A stretch of DNA of 64,000 bases from Macrocystis pyrifera. Its lineage: Eukaryota > Sar > Phaeophyceae > Laminariales > Laminariaceae. This document shows, piece by piece, positions 31,124 to 44,700 of this stretch. The stretch is from the NCBI GenBank assembly GCA_031763025.1, contig JASSKH010000021.1, positions 11,058,776 through 11,122,775 of the forward strand, read 5' to 3'. Below the pieces are notes generated by a model. That model saw nothing but the letters and a program-made list of their open reading frames with translations, was not told the DNA's origin and searched no databases. A program made the position numbers and the translations under genes. Each line of letters begins with the position of its first letter. The first letter of the stretch is position 1.

Positions 31124-34100
31124 GTGAGAGGCGGGAGGGGAGGGGGGTACTCATTTTCTTCTCGCCGTCCCTGCTCCTAACAGAGACACCTCCAACATTT
31201 GAAGAGGTGGGGGCGTGGGGGAGGCCCGGTTTGGTTTATGGCTGCGTTGTGTGTGTCGATGAATGATGAGTGTTGTGTGGGTGTAGGTGGGTGTCACGTG
31301 TGGGTGTCCTGGGCTCGTGTCCGGATGCGCTTCCATGGTTTTGTGTCGCGCGTTTTTCCGTGATGTGTGCGTGTGTGTGCGTGCTATGTGAATGTTCCGC
31401 ACCTGTGTCTTGTTCTCGTGTCCTGTGTTCGTGATATGTAAGCGTCGGTGATCTGTGGATGTTTTTCTTACTTGAGAACCTCACTGAAAATATGAAAGCG
31501 TGAAGCACGATAAACAGCGCCACCCGAAGTACACGGAGACGAACACCCACAGATCACGGAGGCATACGACTTCATTTCACGAACACCAAAAGCGCTCGCG
31601 TTCACACAAGGACCTCGCTGAGAATAAGAAACACGAAGCACGAAACACTGCGCAAGCCACAGCATGCGGGGTATGCTCGCAACACGGAGACAAACGCCCA
31701 CCTGTCGCGGGAGCATATACACACATTACCAACAGAAAACGTAAGGCACACGTGCGGTACACCTACATACCGCACACACATGACGCAAACGCAGACACAT
31801 ATGACGGGACACACCGCACACGTTAAACGGACTCTTTGACCTTATCTCGTTTCTGCCGATATCTGCTTCCGGCTCTTGCTTCCGTTCGTATTCTGTTTTG
31901 TGCATTGCGTGTTTGTTTCTCTTTCCCTGCGAATTGTGTCTTGCACAGGCCGAGGTGAAATATGACGCGCAGGTCCTCACTTTCGACGAAATCGCCCGAG
32001 GCGTTTCTGGGCTGGGGTACAAGTGCAACCACATGCGGACCGTGGGTCCCATCTCGGGAGGCGGGGAAGGAGGAGCTGAATCAAGAGAGACCACCGCTCT
32101 TGAGATCGAGGTCACGGGCATGTCGTGCACGTCGTGCAGTGGGAAGGTATGCATGGTATGATATGTACTCGAGATGGTGCCGAGTATCGTATCGAAATTT
32201 CCGATATATCGTAACATCGACTCTAGATATATCGGAATGTCGACTTTCGATGTATCCTATCCAAAATTTCGATATATCGAAATATCGACTTTCGATGTAT
32301 CGTGTCTAACATGGTTTGTCCTCCGCTACCTAGTACGATCTCCGCATTATTTTATTTTTTTTCGGGGTCTGAACAAAGAGCTTCCATTTATTATACATAG
32401 AACGTGCACGTCGTGCAGTGGCGAGGTATTATATGATGTGATATGTATTAACTCGTCGTATCAACCGCTATGGGATATCGCATGGAAGGTGTTGATATAT
32501 ATCGGAATATTATACTTTCGATGCATCGTATCGAACGCGTTTCGCTCTCCGATACCGAGCTTCGGCAGTGTAGGATATCGATATACCGCATCGGACGCGT
32601 TTTTGCCCTCCTATATCGAGCTTTCGATCTATCGTGTCGAACGCTCTGACCTCTCTGAACTTCTCTGACCCCTCTCTCCGCCCCTCCCCTCTACCTCCCC
32701 CCCCCCCCCCCCCCCCTCTCCCCCCGTCCAGGTGGAACGAGCAGTGCTAGCCCTCCCCGGGGTGTTGACTTGCTCCGTAAGCGTTACCACCGGCCGTGCT
32801 ACCGTCACCCTCTCCCCCTCCATCACCGCCGGCGCTGGTCCTTCCTCCCTCGAAGAAGGAGGGGGAGGAGAAGTTAGAGGCAATGCGGGAGGCGTTGTGG
32901 TGGCGGGCACGCGGGATGTGATCCGCGCGGTGGAAAGCCTGGGGTTCGGCGCGAAGGTTATCGATCTTGGAGGGGACGCGCTATCTGGAGTAAAACGTCT
33001 TCAAGAGGTGCGGAAACTGGAGTGGTTGGGGGAGGGAGGGCAGGGGTGAGGTAGGGTGGGGTGGGGTGGGGTGGGGCGGGATGGAGTGGGACGGGATGGG
33101 GTGGGGCGGAGAACACTAGTTTTATGCTCGTCACTTCCCATCGCCCTACCTTACCTTGCCTGACGTCGCCTTCTTGCCCGTGGTTTTTTTTTCCTGTTCT
33201 GGTTCTCTGCCGCCCCAAGATGAGCCGCAAGGATGTCGCTATGTGGAAGCGCTATTTCGCGATCTCGGCCGGCTTCACGGTGCCGCTGCTGCTTGCGCAC
33301 TGGGTCCAGGTGAACGTCTTATCTATTGTTTGTTTGCGGTGGTGATGGTGATGGTGGTGGTGTTAGTGGTGGTGTTTTTTTTTACTTTTGTTTTCTCTTC
33401 CTCCTGTGTACTCCTAGCTCAGATCCGGGGTGAGATAGCAGGCAGGCTCTCCTCCCCTCATCACTGCGGTTCATGCGTTGCATTTTTTAATCGCGAGGAG
33501 ACTTCAACCATTTGATCCCTCGTCGACTCGCATCGAATTATGTAAATTGAGAGTAAACAAACATAAGGGTGTCTTGTTGGTTTGTTTTGTTCTTCATATT
33601 CCCGACCCCGCCTTTCGCATGAGTCGATTGTTCACGGGGCGTTTCGTCCGAAGTTCGGTTCGGATTTATCGCTCGAATGTTCATGTTTTGTTGCTCTCTG
33701 TCGTCTTATCTGCAGGCGTTTCTGCATTGGGAAGGGCCTTCCGTCATGGGCGGAATCACGCTGTGCGACATGATCATGTTCCTCCTAGCGACGCCTTTGC
33801 AGGTGAATGGAAACCCCCCTTGTTTTTTGTAGTTATTTTTTCCATCCCACCACTTGTCTTCGCTCTACTTCGCTCTACTGCTCCAGACAAAAACAGTCTG
33901 CTATATGATCGTTAGTCAACAGCAACCTGAGAGGGTTACGCCCTCCTCAATAAGCGACCGGCTTACGCAGTACGTGGGGAAAAATAAGACGCCCAGAGGA
34001 ATAATAACGTGCGGTGTGGTACAGATGAAGAAGCGGTGGGATTAAGTATCCCGCGGGAAACGGTCTCTTCTTGTCAAAGAGCTCGCACGAGCGGAGATTT

Positions 34101-35663
34101 TTTTGCTTGATACATCGAACTGTCAAAAGCTGAAAATCGAACGATACCGATATTTGATATATGAGAGAGTTTTTTTTTATCGTCCCTTGCTTGTCATATC
34201 AAACAAAACAAAATCACACTGGGGGGGGATGCCCGAGGATGGGAGGGCAAAACACGTTCGACAATACTACGATATATCGAAATTTCGATATCTTGGTAAT
34301 ATCGAAACTTTCGACACACGGTATCCCAACACTCTAAACTGATGATGTACGTGCCTTCACCGATGCTTTTGATTGGCTCGCAGTTCATCGTGGGAAGGCG
34401 TTTCTACCGCGCCGCGTGGATGGGGATCAAGCACGGCAGCCTAGGGATGGACGCCCTGGTAGGAGCGCGTTGTGGAGGCGGGTGTTGTCACGGGGGCGGG
34501 GGGGGTTGTACTCATGTCATGCGTGGCCGTACTGCTGTAGTCGTATTGTATTACCATAGACCCTCGCACCCCTACGATCCCGCGACGGAGGACGTCGGGT
34601 TTTCACCGGCCAGACAGGCATTGCTTGCTTGCACCAAGCTCGCAGCGCCGTTAGGTGTTTGGCAAGTCGCATGCAGGGTGGGCTGCATCCTGCTGAGAAC
34701 TGCTTGTGGGGCGGACTTTCTTGCGTACGGATGACAAGGCCGATTTTTTATTGCGTTTTTTGTCTGGTGTGGTCGCTTCCGGAGACAGCAAGGGGGACAC
34801 TACTGTATGTAACCGCCTTGTGGGTGCCTTACCATATACCTGGTGCACAACTTCCAGTACGTGATACGATATCTCCCCTTGTGCGGAGTCAAGGTTCTCC
34901 ACCCCGCACGAATGTTGAGCCGCGATAGCTCTCCTCGTGCGGAGACTTCAAGGAGGATCCATATCATTGTTATCATCGACGGAGAGCGACTGTAGCCGAC
35001 TGTTACTGTCCTGGACACTGTCCGTGCCATCATTGACATTAGATTTTATTTTGTTATTGATGCGTACTGAATGGATACTGGCACTACGGTACATATTTTG
35101 GTATTCATTGAACGCTGTGAGCTGTTGTTGATTTTTTACTTTTTGTTTTGCCTAATTGATGTTGAATACCTGTTGATGTTGGTGTTGAAGGTGATGTTGA
35201 TATTGAGCCGCATCTATTGGATATTGACATTGGGCAGCGTTAATCGGATTTAGTAGCGTTTGTCAAGGAAAAATTGGCCAACGTTTGCTGTTGCTTGTTA
35301 TAATTTGGTTCGATGCTTGTTCAACGCTCGCTCATTGTTGCTCAGTCTCTATAACCGACGTGTTTTTTTTTTTATGTAATACGCGGAAAAAGCGTACTGA
35401 GCGCCCAAATGTTGGAGGTGTCTCTATTTGGAGTAGGAGCGGTGATGCGTCTGGAAAGGAATGTATGTCGAACGACATGGCCAGCAACAAATGAGTCCCC
35501 CCCGCTCCCTGCTCCGTCTCGAAAGGGATGCGTGGTCAATGGTCAATTGACTAGGGCAAGCAACAAATGACCCCCCCCCCCCCCCCCCCCCCCCTTCTTC
35601 GTTGTCGAAAGGGATGCGTGGTCAATGGTCCAATAACTAAAGTTAAGTCAAGCAACAAGTGAG

Positions 35664-35702
<39 letters not shown>

Positions 35703-38700
35703 TGCCCTCCTTGTGTTCGATCGATGGCAGGTGGTGATGGGCACGTCGAGCGCCTACATTTTCAGCGTGTGCGTGCTGCTCGTCAAGTGCTCCTTCAATC
35801 CCCTCTTCCCCTCTAAGTGCGTGCCTAAACCGTCACGTAATGCCACTCGACAGTTGTGTGAACTGTTGGTAGCGAAAAGAAAACGGCACTAAAACCAACA
35901 TTTTGGGGCAATATATCACTTGTTATGGATGCTAAATTCGGGGGAAATGTAAGTTACTGTAGTGCTAATGGTGTGCACATGTAACTGACACGGGTTCACA
36001 CGCCTGACAGATCGTACAGATCATGATCTATTCATCTATATATCTACTGTAGATCGTCTAGTTCCTCATCGGCCGTTGTGATATGATGGGCAGGATCTGT
36101 GTGGTACGGATCACGCCCAGGAGACACGTGCTAGATCGTGCAGATGATAGGGCTTTCTTCCCGGTAACATGAGCTAGACCAATCAGATTGCGACTATGCC
36201 TGCCCTGAAATGTCTTCATGGTGGAAGTAAGAATCGAGAGTCTGTGCGAGGTGTGCAGGATTTTGGGATGCGATTAACCGTGATCGATATGCGCGCTGCG
36301 TGCTTTCGCAGGTGCACGTTCGAGACTGCCGCGATGCTCCTCACCCTGGTCAGCCTGGGGAAGCTTATGGAGGCCATCGCTAAAGGCCAGGTGAGTGCTA
36401 AGCTCAAGCTTTGCAACGCTATGTGTAAGTGTAACAATACCGGCACTATATGTAGCGGCAACCAACCGGTACTATATGTAACGGCAACCAACCGGCACTA
36501 TATGTAACGGCAACCAACCGGCATTATATGTAGCGGCAACCAACCGGCACTATGTGTAGTGGCAACCAACCGGCGCTATTTACTCCGCATACTGCCATTC
36601 TCGATAGGAAATCCCATCTGTCTGTGCCGAGCGGCTTCACCGGCACTATAGCGGGCAACCGGTACTACAGAGAGACTACTACTGTACCGTATAGCACTAT
36701 CACCGTAGGGTGGTAAGATAGCACCCCCCCCCCCCCCCCGGACGAACTTCCAAGCTGATGGTTTTCTCGGCAGCGGAGAGGGTGCCAAACCCAGAGCGAT
36801 GTGCCTTTTTTTGGAGGAACGACCTCGCCGAAATCTTCCCCCAACGCCGCCATTTTCGTTGGTGTGCGCCCTTAAGTAAGGTGTGTGTTATCCTATCACC
36901 CGTGTGGTAGTGTCATACGGTATGTCGTAGCGGCCAAAGAGACAAAAGGAGCACCAAGAACAAGAAAAAAAAAGCTCGCGCTTCGCGCTCGCGGGCCTCG
37001 TTCTGAACCCTTTTGGAACATCCTATGTGCCTGCGCTGCGGCCAGTGTTCCGTGTGCGTTCTCGGTGCGACCAGTATTTTAGGTACCGGTGCTGCTGCAG
37101 CCAGTATTCCATACCAGGTATGCTGTGCGATGCGACCATTGTCCAGTGTGTGCTCCCTCTTTTTTGTTCTTGCGGAGGCGTTCAGGCTCGCGACAACACC
37201 GGAGAGAAAGCGCCTTGCGCAGGCTATATATGGCGTGAGGGTTTTGGGCTATGTAAAGAAGTTTCCCCCCCCCCCCCCCGCCCCCTATCATCGCATGCGC
37301 TAGATCGAACGCTCAACTCGTGCTACCCCCTACCCCCCCCGCCTACCTCTCCCTTGTCTTGCCTCCGCCATGCTCGCCCTCCTGCACTCTACACCCGTGT
37401 GCTACCTCTTGACGAACGTCGGACGCGCCAATGCCAACACTGGCACTACCGAACGCCGACACCTACATCACCAACAAAACCATCTGCACCAACATCACTG
37501 ACACACCAACACCAATGCCATCACCACCGCTTCCACCTGCACCAATACCATCAACACCACCCAACACTAACCCCAACACCAACACCAACACCAACACCAC
37601 TCACCGACACCGACACCAACACCCCCAACACCAATGCCACCACCACCGCCACCATAACCACCGCCTGCAACCTTCAGACATCATCAAGTCTTACCGCGCT
37701 GGTCAAGCTGCAGCCACGGACTGCCCTGCTTCTACCACCCTCTGGCGTTAACGTAAACACTGCGGGGGATTCAGTGAACGGAGGCGTTATTCCCGGTGGC
37801 GGCCAAAAAAGGGCGTCGAGTAAGGGGAAAATCGAGGCTAAGGAGATCGACGCGGGGCTTGTGCAGGTAAACTAACGGGCAGCATGTGTCGTTTTTTATT
37901 GCTAGTGTGTCCGTTTTGTGTTTTTGCTGTGAACGTTTATGTAGCGTCGACTGGTTCGTGCGATTTTTTTTTTCTGTGTTGCGGTAATTAACGGCGCAGC
38001 GTGTTTAATTTTTGCTGTTTTTTTTTTGTTTTTTGCTTTTCAAGTTTGGTATGTCAACACTCGTAGGACTGCAGAGTCCCGCTTTTGGGGAGAAACTACT
38101 TAGAATTTGAGTGGTTTGTCCCGAAAAAGGGAATGCAGTTCCTTAAGGGTTAGTGGCGCGGTCATCACAATAAGCCACCTTGACCAGCAGACGCTTGCAT
38201 ATCACATTTTTTTTTTTCTAATAAACGCTAGAAATGCAACCCGATGAACCGTCCCAAACTCTGTTAATCCATTGACAGCATTTGTAGTAGGTATATCACG
38301 AAAAATATTGCAGAACACCACAGATTTCCAGCGATACTGAGTCAAAGAGCTTGATCAGTCAGAATATATTCCTCGGAAGGAAAAAGTGCCACCCCCCTCC
38401 TAGCCCCGCCTCATCATCATCACCATCATCACACATCGTCTTAACCACTACCACCATCACCACCATCAGAAATGGTTCATCATCACAATGACAATGGTTG
38501 TTTGGTTGCTGGCCTGGCGTGACCAGGTGGGTGACCAGCTATTGGTGAAGCCCGGGTCACTGCTTCCGGCGGACGGCGTCGTCATATCCGGCAGCAGCAC
38601 CGTCGACGAGAGCATGGTGAGACGCTACCCACGGCCTGTCTGCTCTCTGGTACTGGGAAACGTGCTATAATAATCAGAACCTACTGTAATCTGGCGTGCA

Positions 38701-41700
38701 AAGCTATTACGGGGGACCGTAGTAAATAGGACCTACAGTACACACGAAAACCGATATATACCTAGTTTTACTCACAGTATTTGGTCCTATTTGCTATCGT
38801 CCCCCGTGATAGGAGGATGCCTGTTTTTTTTTTTTTTTTTTGGGTGCATCATGAGTTTTGACTATTAATACTGTGTATTCCCCTCCGTAGTGAACGCTTG
38901 CCACGATGGAGATAGTTTTGTCTTTGGCGGTATTTTTTTCTGGCTTGACGGAGGGCCTCAACTGAGCAACTACCTTCGTATCTCTCTGTTTCTTTGAAAG
39001 CAACGCCGATAAAACCACATGTAACCCCCCTTAAACTACTGTATCGTCCTCAAAAACCAGCTCGCCGTTCGCTCCTCATCGGATAAGAAGATGCCGAATA
39101 TGACAGGCCGTTTCTACCTATGTATCACAGCAAGGCGAACTCTCGACGGCTCGCCACGAAATCGGCGAGAGATAACGTCCTTCCTATTTTGCCCTGTTCT
39201 TCCGATCCCGGGCACATCTTTCGTTTGGTACCTACAGCAGCGTAGGCGACATGGCTGATCGGGTTGGCCTTTCATTTTTTTTTTTTTAGTAAAAAAATCA
39301 GTTTTTGGGCTATAGGTAAGGGGCTCGGAAAAGGTAGGTACCTGGTGCACGTTTTGTTGCTACGGTAGCATGTGTCTCTAGAGTCTGTCTCCATGCCCAG
39401 AGTTGCTGGTGGTGAGCCTAGTGGTAGGCAGCAGTAGCTTGCTCCTGCAGTAGGGCATTGTAGGTGTTGAGGTCGTGGTTGTCGGGGGCTTTGTAACGGT
39501 TTACAGTTTCGTTTTGGTTCACGCGTGGGTCTTAACATATGTTGACGTTACGTATACGGGACAAAACTACTACATAGTGATGCTTACTAATACATAACAT
39601 TACGTACCGGGTAGTACTCAGAACCCACTTTTGATGAAAATCGAATGCACCTACCTCCCTATGCTCACACGGCTTTTTTGGTTCCGATTACATGGTGTGT
39701 TTTGCTCCGTCGTAGATCTTGCGGTTGTCGGTGGGGCTTCAGCGGTTGCTCTGCGGCAGAATATACCTCAGGGTTGTATATGACGATTATGTTTTCACAC
39801 TACCACTATCTATTTACGGGGGTCCATGGTTAATAGGACCTATGGTATACATAAAAACCTATGTCTTTACCTATTTTTAATAACAATGTTTGGTCCTATT
39901 TACTATGGTCCCCCGTAATAGCTCTCTTTTTTTTAAATCTGTAGGCCGTGGTCACCAAGCAGGCTGAAAAAAAAGAACGTCTCCATGAAAGAAAACGTTG
40001 CCAGTACTCAAGGGAACGATACCGACGAGCCGTGAAATATACCATCCCGTATCACTTTGCATCCGAATAATGCCAGGAATATATCCATGGTTGGTGTGAT
40101 GTACACCCGACACGCAAAAATAAGGGAAATATAAAACAGCAGTAGTAGCCTGTGTTGACGTGCTTGACGGCTGGCTCTGCTGCAACAGAGCTCTGCATCA
40201 GGACAACTGTTGTTACCGCGGCGGTGGCGGTCGCCCCCTGTCAAACGGCTTTTGGAAACGCACGGAAGAATTGATTTCGATAGTGACAGCTGTGGCATGG
40301 ATGACTCGCACCAATATTGTGCCAATGTCGTTGGTGTCGCTGTTGGTGTGTTGGGGCTGTGTTGGGGTTGGTGTTCGTATTGAGCTTGGTGTTGCTGTTG
40401 ATGTTGCCGTTGATGTTGCTATTGGCATTGATGCTGGTGTTGATGTTGCTGTTTGTGTTTGTTGTATGCTGTGGTAGTGTTGCTGCTGATATTGTTCATG
40501 ATGCTATTGGTGTTGCTGCTGACGTTGTTGTTGGCGTTGCTTGTGAAGTCGGTGTTGATGCCGGTGTTGTTGATGTTGCTCTTTGTGTCGGTGCTGTAGT
40601 GTTGTGCTGTTGATGTTACTTTTGGTGTCTGTGTTGATGTTGATGCTGGTGTTGGAGTTGATGTCGCTGATCTGATCTGTCCGATCCGTAAACGGTTGGG
40701 TTAGGCGATCGATCGGTGAGTACTGCAAAGAGTCCATCCCACAATTTCCTGTCGAAACGACTCAACCCGCCAATCAACGGCCATCGCGGCGCGCACCCCC
40801 TTTTCCGCACACGAAACACACGCTTCAGATCACGGGCGAGAGCATGCCGGTCACGAAGTCCGCGGGAGACCTCGTGTTCGGATCTACCGTGAACCAGCTG
40901 GGCTCCTTCATCATGCTAGCGCAGGGGGTGGGACAGGACACCGCTTTGAACCAGGTCGTTCGTCTGGTTCAGGTGAGGACCCCCCCAAAAAAAACACAAG
41001 TCGTCTATACAGGCGTGTGTACCTGGTGCGTACTACCGATGACGGCGCATGACATACAACACCTTGCTTTTTTTTTTTCTTCAGTTTTTCTGGTTGCGGA
41101 CTGAGATTTCCCTCAGGGTTATGTAGTGTTTTTGTTTTTTTTTTCCTGCTCTTGTTTTTTTCTTCTGCTCTAGAAATAGTGGAGCCTGTCTTCTCACCAC
41201 GTTCACCCCCCTTTATTGTATGTTTTGCTTTCGTCGGAAACTACTTTTGTTTGCACGTTTTACAGGAGGCGCAGTCTTCGAAGGCACCTATCCAGGCGTT
41301 CGCGGACCGCATGTCTTCCATTTTTGCCCCCGTCGTCCTGTCGCTGGCCTCCGTTTCTTTCTTCTCCTGGTGCGTACACCACAGAGCCCGTATTGTACGG
41401 TAAATACCGTACGGTACGGCGAATACCGTACGATACGGCGAATACCGCACGGCATGGCGAATGCCGTCTGGTACGACGAATACCGTACGGTGCGGCGAAT
41501 ACCGTACGATGCGGCGAATACGCCACGGTGATTGCCGTACAATACGAATACTTTGCCGTGCAGTGCGACACACCCTGCACAATATCACACACCTTGCACA
41601 GCGCCACAAGCGCTCCACAAAACAGCCGAACCGCCTGCTCATTGTACCGAACACCGTCGACGTCAGTGAATTCTGATACGAAGGCCGCGCTGAAAGTGTC

Positions 41701-44700
41701 CAGTGCGATTAAGCACAGGTCGACGCAATTCCATGAGAGTTGGGGTGCTGAACCTCATGCCCGATAAACGAAGTAGTAGATAGGGCCCGGAATAAGGTCA
41801 GGGCGAGAGATGTATCTTGTGGCACATGGCCAGGGTAGAAGCTTGGACTGCGAAAGAGAGGACGAGAGCGAACAAACTTTTTGATTCAACTGACACAAAA
41901 TGTACGGCAAACACCGTACAGTACGAGTAATACCGTGCAGTGTACGGCAAACGCCGTACAGTGCAGCAAATGCCGTGGTTCACGACAGGCACGCTATAGT
42001 TTACGACTATAATCACAGGGCGCGTGCTGCAATACATAGGGTTATCACTCTTTGCCCTACAACACTTGTGACTACAAAATCAGGGCCCCCAACTGAGGGA
42101 AGTTTTAATGCTACTCGTACGCAGTACCGCTGGAATCCCAGTAGTGTTCCACAGCATTGCTCGTGATAGGCTGTGACCATGGTATGATTGAACGGGCTGA
42201 GCCATTTTGGGGGTTTTTATCAGAGCCAGTTGTTGGCTGCTACCGCAGGTACAGAGATCCTATACTATTATCCAGTGAGGAGCCTCAGAAAATGTAAAAG
42301 CTACCCATACCGTCGAGTATCGTGCCTCAACAAGATCCCCCACCTGTATTTCTCGCGTGTAACCCTTGCGTGCGCATGCATGACATCTCTGCCTTCTTTC
42401 CACGTCGTTGTCCCCCACCCCGTTCATGTTCCCCGGCTCTCGCCTGCGGCCTGCCTGCCCGCATCAAACAAAACACTCCACTCCACACGGTCGCCAGGTT
42501 CATCCTCCTCTCCCAGGACCCCCGACCGCGCTGGCTGGGCATTTTGGCTGACCCGATGCCTGGAAGCACGGCCTCCGACCCGTTCCTGTTCGCCCTGCTT
42601 GCCGCCGTCGCCGTGACCGTCGTGGCCTGTCCGTGCGCCCTGGGCCTGGCGACGCCTACCGCGGTGATGGTGGGGACCGGGGTAGGCGCGAAGAACGGAG
42701 TTCTCATAAAAGGAGGCGCCGCCTTCGAGGCTGCTCACAAGGCAAGCAAGCTTAGGTTTTTCCCCCGGACCCGTGCTACGTACCATATAGGGGTAGGAGG
42801 TCATTTTCCTGAGGCTCCCCCACTTGTGGGGCTTCGTCAACCGGTTCCGATTCTGATAAGAGGTGTGAGCTGTAAGCTTGATACCACAAGCTCATGGGTT
42901 AGGTGTATACTTCGAAGTATCAAATAAGGGTTGGGGTTCGGGTTAGCGTTAGGGAAGTATCATATAACGTAGAAAAAAAAACTGTGCCTGGGATCCAAGG
43001 ATCTTAGGCAGCTCCATGTATTTCGTATTACTCTTGACTTTTGGTATACGGTATACCGTAAAAGGGTATAGTAAAATACCGTCGAGTCCGCACAGGCTGT
43101 GCAGGGTGCGATCATGTTTCAGCGCTATTGGTCGTTTTCTCGACGGCGGTAAGGGTGCTGGAGTTCGACCTTGTACTTTCGGAAGGCTCGCTCTCTCGAC
43201 CAATACATTTGTTCACGAAAACAGCTTGTTCGGTGCTTGTTCGGTATTGGCAACCTTCCGTTCTGGAAGCATCGAGCGCTCGAAAACGATCGCCTCCACC
43301 CCCGTGAAAACTAGACGCTCCTTCACTCTTTTCGGTAATTCACGTGGACCTTTTACTGTAGAATGGTCTGGTGGTACGGGCTACTTGTGTGGAACGAACA
43401 GAGCGGTTCGTTCGCCTCCCGCATTGCTTTTGTGCGCGTCGGCGCCGAGTGAGATGACCCGACCGTGCGCTGTCGCTGCTGCTGGTGCCCCCGGTCAGGT
43501 GGACACCGTGCTTATGGACAAGACGGGGACCCTGACTATGAACAAGCCGACTCTCACTGACGTTGTGTCCCAGGTACGACTGCAACCCCTGCCCCCTTGT
43601 TTGTACGAACGCCTACGGTACACAGGGCATGCCTCCGATTTCTTACGTAGGCTATCAACATGAGGCGCTCTATACCTCGGCCGAAACCCGATTTTGATAA
43701 ACAATGCACACATCGGACTCAACTCCCATGTATGAAATACCGTAGAATCCCGTGGGATTGATCGCGTGGCGTTTCTCACGGGAAGTCCCGAGGGAAGTCC
43801 CATGGAGGAAAATCCCGCGGGACCCCGTGGGATCCCGCGGAAACACCCGAGAAATGTACGCGTCGGACAGATAGTCAATTCTCGCTTGATGAGTAGACCA
43901 TTCAGGTCAGATAGATCGGTAGATTCCTGACCTGTATGATTTGTATGATCTGCATGATCTAGCTCATGTTGCCGCGTGAGAACCGTGAAGACATAGATGA
44001 CGCTAAGACAAAATTTGTGGGTTGGATCTGCCCTACAAGGCAGATCCTGCACAATCTCTCATAACGACAAGTGAAGAACTAGATCATCTAGACTATGCTC
44101 TACTGCTCTAAATCATGGTATGTCGGACGTGTGAAACCATGTACGCGCGACCCGACTCTATCTCAATCACATGCTACAGGCTTTTTGTTATATCGAATAA
44201 AGTTGTTTATAAAGCGCAAACGGGAGTTTGTATCATACCCTCTGGTATTGGGTAGTCCCTCATTTGATAGGAGCCCACCCGTCAGTGAAATATGCTCAGG
44301 CGCACAACCCCCCCCCCCCCCCCCCCTATTATATACCTGGTATATATAGGTTGGGTTGGCGTCGGCTGGCGACGGCGCTGTAAAACACGCCTCACTACGA
44401 AAGCTAGACAGCCAGGGTACCGTTTTTTTTTTTTTTTTTTTTGGCGGTCACCACGGCTGGCGGTCGAGTTAGATCATTTTTTTGCGGGGATTTCCCTTCA
44501 CTCCGCACAAGGGGAATGATCGTATCACGTAGTGTGTATATGGTAAGGCACCCACGAAGCAGTTACGTAGTAAACCCATTGCTGTCTCTCGAAGTGGCCA
44601 CACCAGAAATTAAATCAATTCATTGACGCTGTCATCCATATGCAAGAAAATACGCCGTTGAAGCGGTTCTTAGTAGGATGCAGCTCACCCTTCATGCGAC

